DNA from: Cocleimonas flava
Lineage (GTDB): Bacteria > Pseudomonadota > Gammaproteobacteria > Thiotrichales > Thiotrichaceae
NCBI RefSeq assembly: GCF_004339015.1
Contig: NZ_SMFQ01000003.1
Location: forward strand, 372,001 to 436,000
Reading direction: 5' to 3'
Length of the DNA stretch: 64,000 nucleotides
Part shown: piece by piece, positions 40,379 to 48,126 of the stretch
How the letters are laid out: each line of letters begins with the position of its first letter
Position numbering within the stretch: the first letter of the stretch is position 1
The notes under the pieces: generated by a model
What the model saw: only the letters and a program-made list of their open reading frames with translations
What the model was told of the DNA's origin: nothing
Database searches by the model: none
Translations under genes and position numbers: made by a program

Positions 40379-42025
40379 TTACGTTGCAGAGACAGTCGGG
40401 TTATCGGTTAATCCATCGATACCTGTTTTATCTACTGGCTTATTAGACGGTTTGCGGGTTGTTATAGCATTGCCATTGTCTGGCTTATCATCCGAACCTG
40501 TATCAGTGTCTCTACCGATATTGCTTGTTAATACCATCAGTACTGCGAGAATCACGAGCAATAACACTGTGCCTGCTAACAGCGCGTAGTCCTCGAGTTT
40601 GAGTAAGGAATACAACAAGGTGTATAAACCAGCGAGTAACACCGTGATAATGATGCAGCGCTTTATATTCCTTATCGCCGCGTAAGCGTAGAGGCTGATC
40701 ATGATGATGATAATTCCTGCCGCTGATATATAGGCATTGAAGAAACCTGCATGCTCAGCCATAGAGAGCAAGGTTAAATAGAACATGGATAGAGCAAGAC
40801 CAATCACCCCGTACTGGACGATATGCAATCGACGACCAATACCCATTTCGAAAATCAGAAAGGTGATATAGGTTAAAGTAAAAAACAGCATGCCGTATTT
40901 AATCGCGCGGGTTATTTGAGAATACAGCGATACCGACTCGAATAAATTCACGCCCGCCTTAAATTCATTCACATTAAACTGCTGTTTTTCTAGCGTCCAC
41001 AATTGTGGGTAGTTACGTGCAAGGTTCGGCACTGACCAGGTAGCTTCGAAGCCATCACTGTCAACCTCGTGTTTATTGGGCAAAACACTTCCCTGAAAGC
41101 TTGGGTGTGGCCAATCTGATACGATCTCGACATCAGTGGTTTTACCAAATGGCGTGAAATAGAAACCCTGACTACCATTGATATTCAGATTCAGCTGGAA
41201 TGGATATTTAAGTGTCGTATCTGCCGCAGATGAGTTAATAGGAGACAAATCAATCGGCGCATGAAAACCACTAGCGATAGTATTGACGACTTTGGTACCG
41301 GGTTCAAAGTCGATCGATGTCTCATTATTCCAGTTAAGTCCTGAAACTTTATTAATCGCCTGAGTATCGGATATGCCCAGCGCTAACCATGAACGGTTCC
41401 AGTGAATTTTATCGATATGATTGGAAAGGCTATTAATATCTGGTCGTAGAAAATCGCCTGTCACGTTTAAATCAGCGGTATACACCAATGATTCATAAAG
41501 GCTGCGTTTACGCGTTTCGCCATTAAGCTTTACGCTGATATTTAAGTCATCTGGCAATACGATTGCTGTGCGCTGTTTATAGATGGTTTTATTGACTTTG
41601 CGCTCGTAGCCGTCTTTATCTGTTTTCACTTCTTCGGTTATGAATTTTTCTGTATATGGGATAAACAGTGCTGGTCCTTGCAGGTTTTGTTGTTGCCCCC
41701 AGGTACTGGCAATATCATTAAGTACGCCTCGATAGAGGTTACTGCGTTCGCGTACCACATCGCTGACCAGACTCAGCGGTATCATCATAAATCCGATTAA
41801 AACTGCGATGAGAATAAAACGAAAAACCAGTGAATCGCTTATAGTTTTGAGATCAGAAACATAACGCTTAACAATATGTTGATCACTATTTGCAGAATCA
41901 CCTTCAGTTGTTTCTGGCGTTTTAAGAATACCTATTTTCCTTGCCATAAAGATAGCGGCAAATAAAAACAGTGCGATGATTATGACTAAAAAAATGAATC
42001 CGATCAGACCAGCGATAATACCCAT
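40379..42025 (-). CDS. creD: CreD-family inner membrane protein
   Basis: 548 residues, longer than E. coli CreD (about 450). A membrane helix and a polar linker precede the family start SLVFRFILIAVLIGFMMIPLSLVSDVVRERSNLYRGVLNDIASTWG. A large periplasmic domain follows (GPALFIPYTEKF, HPSFQGSVLPNKHEV), then six or more C-terminal helices (YGMLFFTLTYITFLIFEMG, IQYG-like VQYGVIGLALSMFYL). The last ~50 residues are a polar tail rich in Asp/Thr/Asn. CreD responds to envelope stress and beta-lactams under CreBC control in enterics; no creBC is near here. The family is clear, the extensions are unusual. Confidence 0.88.
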   Translation of the reverse strand: MGIIAGLIGFIFLVIIIALFLFAAIFMARKIGILKTPETTEGDSANSDQHIVKRYVSDLKTISDSLVFRFILIAVLIGFMMIPLSLVSDVVRERSNLYRGVLNDIASTWGQQQNLQGPALFIPYTEKFITEEVKTDKDGYERKVNKTIYKQRTAIVLPDDLNISVKLNGETRKRSLYESLVYTADLNVTGDFLRPDINSLSNHIDKIHWNRSWLALGISDTQAINKVSGLNWNNETSIDFEPGTKVVNTIASGFHAPIDLSPINSSAADTTLKYPFQLNLNINGSQGFYFTPFGKTTDVEIVSDWPHPSFQGSVLPNKHEVDSDGFEATWSVPNLARNYPQLWTLEKQQFNVNEFKAGVNLFESVSLYSQITRAIKYGMLFFTLTYITFLIFEMGIGRRLHIVQYGVIGLALSMFYLTLLSMAEHAGFFNAYISAAGIIIIMISLYAYAAIRNIKRCIIITVLLAGLYTLLYSLLKLEDYALLAGTVLLLVILAVLMVLTSNIGRDTDTGSDDKPDNGNAITTRKPSNKPVDKTGIDGLTDNPTVSAT

Positions 42026-42350
42026 TGAGACACCTCGTTTAATAATGAATTAACGAGTACATCTTATAAATAAGTTTTGTAGATTCAGTGGGGGTGTAAT
42101 GGAAAAGCTAAGACTATCTTGTGCAGAAAATGTGGAGACAAGTAAATATTAAGTGTAAAAACTTCGAAAAAATATCAGAAAAGTTTCGGAACAACTGTGC
42201 AGTAAAGTGATCATTATTTACTGCACAGTGGCTCTAATAGCGGGATGATTGATCGTTAATTATTGGAAAGTTGACGATCTTTGGTTCTAAATACTAGGGT
42301 ATTAATATATTAGGACTCTAAATATCTTAGGGCTCTAATTCACAAAAACT
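42026..42350. other. creD upstream spacer with repeated CTCTAA motifs
   Basis: A gene-free stretch. It holds a 13-bp hairpin (42194-42229, listed separately) and five copies of (C/T)TCTAA: 42233, 42285, 42316, 42333 and 42349. The last three are spaced 17 and 16 bases, the last one reaching into the stop codon of the downstream-facing small gene. The creD promoter should be here, but I cannot point to a -35/-10 pair, and no CreB box was recognised. Confidence 0.45.
42194..42229. other. perfect 13-bp hairpin upstream of creD
   Basis: ACTGTGCAGTAAA (42194-42206) and TTTACTGCACAGT (42217-42229) with a ten-base loop. There is no T-run on either side, so it may be a weak terminator for the TIGR02647 gene or an operator for creD. 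Confidence 0.6.
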
Positions 42351-42587
42351 CTAATTAGCAATAATAAGTGTTGTTAAGGCTTGCGAATGCTCTGCTGCCT
42401 TGCGTCCAAGGTCTGTCAGATAACCACCATCCTTTTGCGTGATTAAACCTTTTTCGTGTAATCTTTCAGCCGCTGCAACAAATTCTGCTCTAGCGTCGTG
42501 ATGTACTTTAATTCCGTCTTGTTCATTTTTCAGATTAAACTGAGTTAACAAATTCAATTCATCGGTCAATTCTGAGTTAAATGGCAT
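42351..42587 (-). CDS. TIGR02647 family small protein
   Basis: 78 residues matching the TIGR02647 pattern closely: MPFNSELTDELNLLTQFNL, DGIKVHHDARAEFVAAAERLHEKGLITQKDGGYLTDLGRKAAEH. It looks like a small winged-helix-type fold found in gammaproteobacteria with no known function. AGGAGA lies 11 bases upstream of the ATG. The neighbouring spacers on both sides are repeat-rich. Confidence 0.88.
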   Translation of the reverse strand: MPFNSELTDELNLLTQFNLKNEQDGIKVHHDARAEFVAAAERLHEKGLITQKDGGYLTDLGRKAAEHSQALTTLIIAN

Positions 42588-42610
42588 TTTTATTATTTCT
42601 CCTATTGTGT

Positions 42611-42693
42611 GTTTCAGTAACAGTTTGTTTCAGTAACACTGTTTTGTGCGATAACACTGCTTTGTGCGATAACAATGTTGTGCGATAACTGTG
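42611..42693. repeat. short tandem repeat tract in spacer
   Basis: Two units of GTTTCAGTAACA(C/G)T (42611-42643) are followed by three units of TTGTGCGATAAC (42644-42693). The 333-base gap between the RND permease end and the small gene otherwise contains only the hairpin at 42810-42838. Replication slippage is the likely origin. Confidence 0.65.
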
Positions 42694-42809
42694 TAATGTC
42701 TGTAACTTCATCATAACTGTAGATGATTTAAAGACTTTTTGAAATACAAATCGTTTACGAATGATCTGAAATCCAACAGATACACGCAGTTGTTCTCAAA
42801 TTCAAACTA

Positions 42810-42838
42810 ACAGACCTGTTTAAATAATACAGGTCTGT
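42810..42838 (-). terminator. hairpin downstream of RND operon
   Basis: ACAGACCTGT and ACAGGTCTGT (perfect 10-bp stem, nine-base loop), 82 bases past the permease stop. The tail on the minus strand is T-rich but interrupted; it is the probable operon terminator. Confidence 0.6.
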
Positions 42839-42920
42839 GTGATGTTTCTAGTTTCTGACTTGCACCCGTTCTAACTGATCGCGCAAACTACTAAAAGCTT
42901 AGCAGAAAATTAACAATTAA

Positions 42921-45900
42921 TTATGCAGAAGTGCCAGTAATGATATGAACTCGTTTTCGTAGATACATAAAATACAATAACGGGATAACCACTAACGTCA
43001 GTACCGTAGAAACCAGAATACCAGAAATTAACGCCACTGCCAGACCACCAAAAATTGGATCATCAATAATAAAGAAAGCGCCAACCATAGCAGCCGCTGC
43101 AGTAAGCATAATCGGCATTGCTCTTACTGCACTGGAATTGATGATAGCTTCATTCAAATCAACACCCGCTCTCAACTGATCGTTAATAAAGTCTACCAGC
43201 AAGATCGAGTTCCTGACGATAATACCTGCTAACGCGATCATTCCAATCATAGAAGTTGCGGTAAATTGCTTATCCGCTATCCAGTGGGCAGGCATTACGC
43301 CAATAACCGTTAAGGGAATTGGAGACATGATTACCAGAGGAACAACATAAGAACGGAACTGAGCGACGATTAACAAGAAGATCATAATCATGCCAACACC
43401 ATAAGCGATTCCCATATCACGGAATGTTTCGAACGTGATTTGCCATTCGCCATCCCACTTTAAACTGTAAAAATAAGGATCATCCGGTGGTGAGAAATAA
43501 TGTTCGTTTATGTTCTTATCGTAAGCTGCCACCGGGGCTTCTTTAACCCCATTAGCAATACTAAACATGCCGTACAATGGACTGTCGGTATGTCCTGTCA
43601 TATCACCTGTAACGTATACGACTGGAAGCAAGTCTTTGTGATTAATTGAGTGCTCACGTGTTCCCTCTTGCACATGCACCACTTCAGACATAGGTACTAA
43701 TGCACCCTTAGTGCTTCGAATTTTTAAAGACAGGATTGATTCAATTTTATCTTTATTAGCAACAGGAAATTCAAGACGTATCGGTACCGCATATTTTAGG
43801 TTTTTATTATGGATAAATGTCACATCCTCACCACCTAACACAGTACTGATTGACGATGTAATCGCTGCTTGAGATACACCTAAATGCGCTGCTCTTTGAC
43901 GATCTACTTTTATTACCAGACGTTCCTGATTCGCTTCGACACTGTCATCAATATCAGAAATATCTTTAGTCGATTCGAAGACCTTTCTAACCTTGGACGC
44001 TATTTCAATTTGACCTTCGTGATCCAAACCATAAATCTCCGCCACCAATGGTGCTAATACGGGCGGTCCGGGAGGCACTTCAACGACTTTGACATTGGCG
44101 TTATATTTTTTGGCGATATCCTGCAATGAAATGCGAACAGCTAAAGCAATTTCATGACTTTGGCGTTTACGTTCATGTTTATCCGTTAAATTGACCTGAA
44201 TATCACCCAGATTTGATCCTTCACGCAAATAGTATTGACGTACTAAACCATTAAAGTTAATCGGTGCAGCGGTGCCGGTATAAATCTGGTAATCGCTAAT
44301 TTCTTCAACTTTGTCTAATTCGGTTGATAGCTCATTAAGCACTCTGGAAGTTTGTTCAAGAGTGGTACCTTCTGGCATATCAACCACAATCTGGAATTCA
44401 GACTTATTATCAAATGGCAGCATTTTCAGGATGACTTTCTGAAAAGGAAAAGCCAAAGAAAGTGATATGGCTATCAATATTGGAATAAAAACAAACAATA
44501 AGGTAAAGCGTTTCCACCCCCCACCTTTGGCGCGTAAAAATGGACTTAAGATAAAGTGAAAGAATTTATGTGATTTTGTTTCACCATCATCTTCTTGATG
44601 ATGACTGAAGTCGACCTTAGACAGCACCTTATTCGTCATCCATGGCGTAACAATATACGCAACACCCAAAGATAACAGCATACCAATGCTGGCATTAATG
44701 GGGATTGGGCTCATATACGGTCCCATCAAACCACTAACAAACGCCATTGGTAATAAAGCGGCAATTACCGCAAAAGTGGCAAGAATCGTTGGCCCCCCTA
44801 CTTCATCAACCGCTATCGGGATAACATCGACCAGTTTTTTCCCACCCAACACCATGTGACGATGGATATTTTCAACCACCACGATGGCATCATCGACCAG
44901 AATACCGATGGAAAATATTAACGCAAATAAGGAAACACGATTAAGCGTAAAGCCCCACGCCCATGACGCAAATAAAGTCAGAGCGAGCGTAATCACAACC
45001 GCTGTACCTACAATAAAGGCTTCTCGGTAACCCAAAGCAAGCCAGATTAATGCTGCTACTGCGAGTGTTTCAATGATCAGCTTATTAATTAATTTGTCAG
45101 ATTTAGCTTTAGCCGTATCACCATAATTACGCGTAACAGTCACATTGACGCCTTCCGGTATAAACGTACCTTTTAATTGTTCGATACGTTTAATGACATT
45201 ATTCGATACCGAAACAGCATTAATACTCGGTTGCTTTGCAATGGCTATGGTCACAGCTGGTGATTTTATACCTTCCTGCAATCCTTTATGACTTGCGCCT
45301 TTGGCTGTTGAGAATGACACATAGGTTTCAGGTGAATCTGCACCGTGTTTAATTGTGGCGACATCTTTTAAGAAGACCGGACTACCGTTAAATACACCGA
45401 CAACCAGATCACCTATTTCATCATCACTACTTAAGAAAGTACCGGCAACCACCTGAATTTCTGTATTATTATTAACGACAGACACCGCATCTTTAGCCGT
45501 ATTACTGGCTGCCAATGCATTGCGCAAATCATCTAATGAAATATTAAAACCGGCGATTTTTGCACTGTCTAATAACACATGCACCACGCGTTTAGAGGCG
45601 CCTACGGTATAAATGTCTCTAGTTCCCGGAATCCGTTTTAATTCAGCCTCAATCGCATGGGCAACTTGTGATAATTCAAACCCACCTTTATTTTCATCTT
45701 CAGTCCAGAGCGTCAGCGACACAATGGGTACGTCATCAATGCCCTTGGGTTTGATTAAAGGTTGTCCCACTCCCAGATTTTGCGGCAACCAATCCTGATT
45801 AGAGGCGATTTTATTGTAAAGTCTGACTAATGCATCGGTTCGATCTATACCCACTTTGTACTGAATAGTCAGCATAGACATACCAGGCATCGAGGTAGAA

Positions 45901-46193
45901 TAGATATGTTTTAAACCGGTTATTTCAGAAAGCACCTGCTCTGCGGGTGTACTCACCAAATTCTCGACTTCTTCAGCACTGGCACCCGGGAAGGCAATAA
46001 ATATATTGGCAAACGTAACATTTATTTGTGGATCTTCTTCACGCGGCGTCACCATTACCGCAAATACACCTAATAACAGGCCAATCAAAGCGATCAGTGG
46101 GGTAATTTCGGTCAATAAAAACGTTTTTGCGATTCTTCCCGAAATCCCTAACTTTTGATTTTCGCCGTTTACATCATTTGAAGAATCATTCAT
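42921..46193 (-). CDS. RND-family efflux permease (HAE/AcrB superfamily)
   Basis: About 1090 residues, full length for an RND inner-membrane pump with 12 helices and two large periplasmic loops. Visible landmarks are the early FANIFIAFPGASAEEVENLVSTPAEQVL, the proton-relay region in IGILVDDAIVVVENIHRHM, and GMIALAGIIVRNSILLVDFINDQL in the second half. I prefer the second ATG (46191-46193). It overlaps the adaptor stop (GATGAATGA arrangement) and has GAGG nine bases upstream; the first ATG adds five residues. Translationally coupled to the adaptor. No TolC-type channel gene is adjacent, so it would share one. Substrate unknown. Confidence 0.92.
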   Translation of the reverse strand: MNDSSNDVNGENQKLGISGRIAKTFLLTEITPLIALIGLLLGVFAVMVTPREEDPQINVTFANIFIAFPGASAEEVENLVSTPAEQVLSEITGLKHIYSTSMPGMSMLTIQYKVGIDRTDALVRLYNKIASNQDWLPQNLGVGQPLIKPKGIDDVPIVSLTLWTEDENKGGFELSQVAHAIEAELKRIPGTRDIYTVGASKRVVHVLLDSAKIAGFNISLDDLRNALAASNTAKDAVSVVNNNTEIQVVAGTFLSSDDEIGDLVVGVFNGSPVFLKDVATIKHGADSPETYVSFSTAKGASHKGLQEGIKSPAVTIAIAKQPSINAVSVSNNVIKRIEQLKGTFIPEGVNVTVTRNYGDTAKAKSDKLINKLIIETLAVAALIWLALGYREAFIVGTAVVITLALTLFASWAWGFTLNRVSLFALIFSIGILVDDAIVVVENIHRHMVLGGKKLVDVIPIAVDEVGGPTILATFAVIAALLPMAFVSGLMGPYMSPIPINASIGMLLSLGVAYIVTPWMTNKVLSKVDFSHHQEDDGETKSHKFFHFILSPFLRAKGGGWKRFTLLFVFIPILIAISLSLAFPFQKVILKMLPFDNKSEFQIVVDMPEGTTLEQTSRVLNELSTELDKVEEISDYQIYTGTAAPINFNGLVRQYYLREGSNLGDIQVNLTDKHERKRQSHEIALAVRISLQDIAKKYNANVKVVEVPPGPPVLAPLVAEIYGLDHEGQIEIASKVRKVFESTKDISDIDDSVEANQERLVIKVDRQRAAHLGVSQAAITSSISTVLGGEDVTFIHNKNLKYAVPIRLEFPVANKDKIESILSLKIRSTKGALVPMSEVVHVQEGTREHSINHKDLLPVVYVTGDMTGHTDSPLYGMFSIANGVKEAPVAAYDKNINEHYFSPPDDPYFYSLKWDGEWQITFETFRDMGIAYGVGMIMIFLLIVAQFRSYVVPLVIMSPIPLTVIGVMPAHWIADKQFTATSMIGMIALAGIIVRNSILLVDFINDQLRAGVDLNEAIINSSAVRAMPIMLTAAAAMVGAFFIIDDPIFGGLAVALISGILVSTVLTLVVIPLLYFMYLRKRVHIITGTSA

Positions 46194-47385
46194 CAGATGC
46201 TGCCTCATGAAGTTTTTGCTGGTGAGTTTTCAACAAAACAGCGGCATGCACAGGGTCAATTGCAACAATCTCACCAGAATCCAGACCTGCAAGGATGCGT
46301 ACCTTGCCATCAGGTGTTCGCCTACCTACTCTTACCTGACGTAATGTTGGAATACCTTTTTCATCGACCACATAAACACCAGTCACTTCACTACGATAGG
46401 CAACCGAAGACTCTGGAACAACCAGACGTTTCTCACTACCCACATTAAATCCAATTTTTACATAAACGCCTGGGAACAAGCCTTGTGGCGCAGAATCAAG
46501 CGACGCACGAACTTTAAACGCATTAGTTGTCTCATCCGCATAAGGGAAAATAGTTAATTTTTTAACGACGATTCCAGTCTTATCATCATCGGTATATACA
46601 CGTGCAGCTTTGTTTTTTCTCACCGCTAAAATTAATCGTTGTGGCACATGGGTAACAACTCGAATCTCTTGTAATGAAATACCCGTCATTATTGGTGTTC
46701 CGGCACTAACAACCTCACCTAATTCCACCAAACGTTCTGTAACGATGCCACTATAAGGAGCGACCACTTCGGTATAACTGAGTTGTTCGCCCGCTTTTGC
46801 CAAGCCTGCTTGCGCTGATGCCAGATTAGATCTGGCTGCATTAGTACGGGCTTTTGCTGCGTTCAGATTTGCTTTCGCCGACTCAACTCTTGCCAAAGTC
46901 GACTTCATGTTTGCTTCTGCCTGATCATACTGAGATCGGGCAATGATACGTTTTTCGTACAAACCCTTTACCCGATTAAATTCAGCGCGAGCAGCATTAT
47001 AGTTTGCGGTGGCTTCCCTAATCGCAGCTTCGGCCTGAACAACGGCTGCTGATGCACTGCTAATGGCAGCTTTAGATTCACTGACGGCGGCTTGTGCCTG
47101 ACGTAATCCTGATTTCTGATTTTCTGATGATATACGCGCAATTAGCGCATCCTTTTCGACAACATCTCCCACATCGTAGGATAATTTACTGATGACGCCT
47201 GCCGTTTGCGACGATACCGTACTTTTATTTACCGCCTCGATTTGGCCATCCAGCATTTGGTAATCCACGACGACTTCTTCTACTGCCACAGCGGTATTTA
47301 GCGGTGAAATCTCTGCTTTTCCGATTAATGGTAGTGCCAAAACGACGGAAACACCCATCAAAATAAGTTTGTGACGACGACTCAT
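46186..47385 (-). CDS. RND efflux periplasmic adaptor (membrane fusion protein)
   Basis: About 399 residues from the ATG at 47383-47385, whose signal peptide starts MSRRHKLILMGVSVVLALPLIG; the longer reading frame begins in the promoter region. The beta-barrel/lipoyl half-motif SQTAGVISKLSYDVGDVVEKDALIARI and its partner LSYTEVVAPYSGIVTERLVELGEVVSAGTPI flank a long Ala-rich coiled coil (residues ~95-195, many AxxxA repeats). It bridges the inner-membrane pump to an outer-membrane channel. A perfect palindrome lies 46 bases upstream of the start. Confidence 0.92.
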   Translation of the reverse strand: MSRRHKLILMGVSVVLALPLIGKAEISPLNTAVAVEEVVVDYQMLDGQIEAVNKSTVSSQTAGVISKLSYDVGDVVEKDALIARISSENQKSGLRQAQAAVSESKAAISSASAAVVQAEAAIREATANYNAARAEFNRVKGLYEKRIIARSQYDQAEANMKSTLARVESAKANLNAAKARTNAARSNLASAQAGLAKAGEQLSYTEVVAPYSGIVTERLVELGEVVSAGTPIMTGISLQEIRVVTHVPQRLILAVRKNKAARVYTDDDKTGIVVKKLTIFPYADETTNAFKVRASLDSAPQGLFPGVYVKIGFNVGSEKRLVVPESSVAYRSEVTGVYVVDEKGIPTLRQVRVGRRTPDGKVRILAGLDSGEIVAIDPVHAAVLLKTHQQKLHEAASDE

Positions 47386-47431
47386 GCTAAAATGCCTATA
47401 TATAAAAATTATAATTGTGAAGTTTAACAAG

Positions 47432-47455
47432 CTATATTAGATATGTCTAATATAG
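47432..47455. promoter_or_regulatory. perfect 10-4-10 palindrome, putative repressor operator
   Basis: CTATATTAGA, four bases, TCTAATATAG. It sits in the 113-base divergent region between the RND operon and the DUF4124 gene. The AT-rich arms recall operators of ArsR/BigR-type winged-helix repressors (inference). No regulator gene is next to it. Confidence 0.75.
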
Positions 47456-47498
47456 AGTTACTAGAAATGAATTTAGTCTTATTAATAGGCACCTCAAA

Positions 47499-47975
47499 AT
47501 GATAAAAATAATTAAATTAGCCAGTATCACAACGATTACTTCAGCACTACTAATTCTTTCTGCGAATACACACGCCGAAATTTATAAATGGGTCGATGAA
47601 AATGGCGGCGTTCATTACACTGCTCAACCACCAGTTCATAAAACCAAGCGAGTTAAAGCGAAAAATATCGAAGACGAAATCAAAGCAGCCGCAGGTAAAT
47701 ATAGACCACCTGCAGAAACAGCTGCAGCACCCAACAATGATTCAACAGATACACAGAAAACTGAAGTAAATGGTGAAACGCTTGCTGGTCCCGATAAAAA
47801 ATTAATAAATTATTGTAATAACCAGAAGAAGAACCTTGAACAACTTCGTAAAAACTTTCGTAATGTGTGGATTGATGTAAAAGGTGAGAAAACTAATCTT
47901 GATCAGGAACAACGAAAAGAAAAAGTAGCTTACTTGCAACAACGTATTGCAGAAGACTGTAAAGAAGTGAAATAA
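47499..47975 (+). CDS. DUF4124 domain secreted protein
   Basis: 158 residues. A signal peptide (about 27 residues, ending ANTHA) is followed at once by the DUF4124 signature EIYKWVDENGGVHYTAQPP, then a linker and a charged coiled-coil-like C-terminus (NNQKKNLEQLRKNFRN) with two Cys. DUF4124 proteins are periplasmic with unknown function. It shares its upstream region with the RND operon, whose operator palindrome may also control it. Confidence 0.88.
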   Translation: MIKIIKLASITTITSALLILSANTHAEIYKWVDENGGVHYTAQPPVHKTKRVKAKNIEDEIKAAAGKYRPPAETAAAPNNDSTDTQKTEVNGETLAGPDKKLINYCNNQKKNLEQLRKNFRNVWIDVKGEKTNLDQEQRKEKVAYLQQRIAEDCKEVK

Positions 47976-48016
47976 GTCTAAAAATAAAAGAGTAGATACC
48001 AAAGTGATTTAACTAA

Positions 48017-48049
48017 TAGTCACCCCCCTACTTATAGGCCGTTTTTTTT
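48017..48049 (+). repeat. CACCCCCC element copy 12
   Basis: Core CACCCCCCTACTT at 48021-48033, then ATAGGCC and eight T. It is in terminator orientation 45 bases after the DUF4124 gene; a separate strong terminator follows at 48071-48106. Confidence 0.88.
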
Positions 48050-48070
48050 AACCGCTTTATTATAACCATT

Positions 48071-48106
48071 CACTAAAAAGCCCGTTTTTAAACGGGCTTT
48101 TTAGTG
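48071..48106. terminator. strong bidirectional intrinsic terminator
   Basis: 17-bp perfect stem (CACTAAAAAGCCCGTTT and its complement) with a TT loop between convergent genes. Confidence 0.92.
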
Positions 48107-48126
48107 GCTGTTAGTTAATGATTACA

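Noticed and set aside
42084-42099. CAGTGGGGGTGTAATGG upstream of creD
   Set aside because: Shorter G-run and no flank match; too weak to call a copy.
44514-44535. CCACCCCCCACCTTTGGCGC in the RND permease
   Set aside because: Two mismatches in the core, no T-run, and it encodes an ordinary KGGGW stretch.
44790-44805. CCCCCCTACTTCA in the RND permease, 13 bases matching part of copy 3
   Set aside because: It encodes the conserved VDEVGGP motif of RND pumps and lacks the flanks. Chance convergence is the simpler reading, although the GGG GGG codons are unusual.
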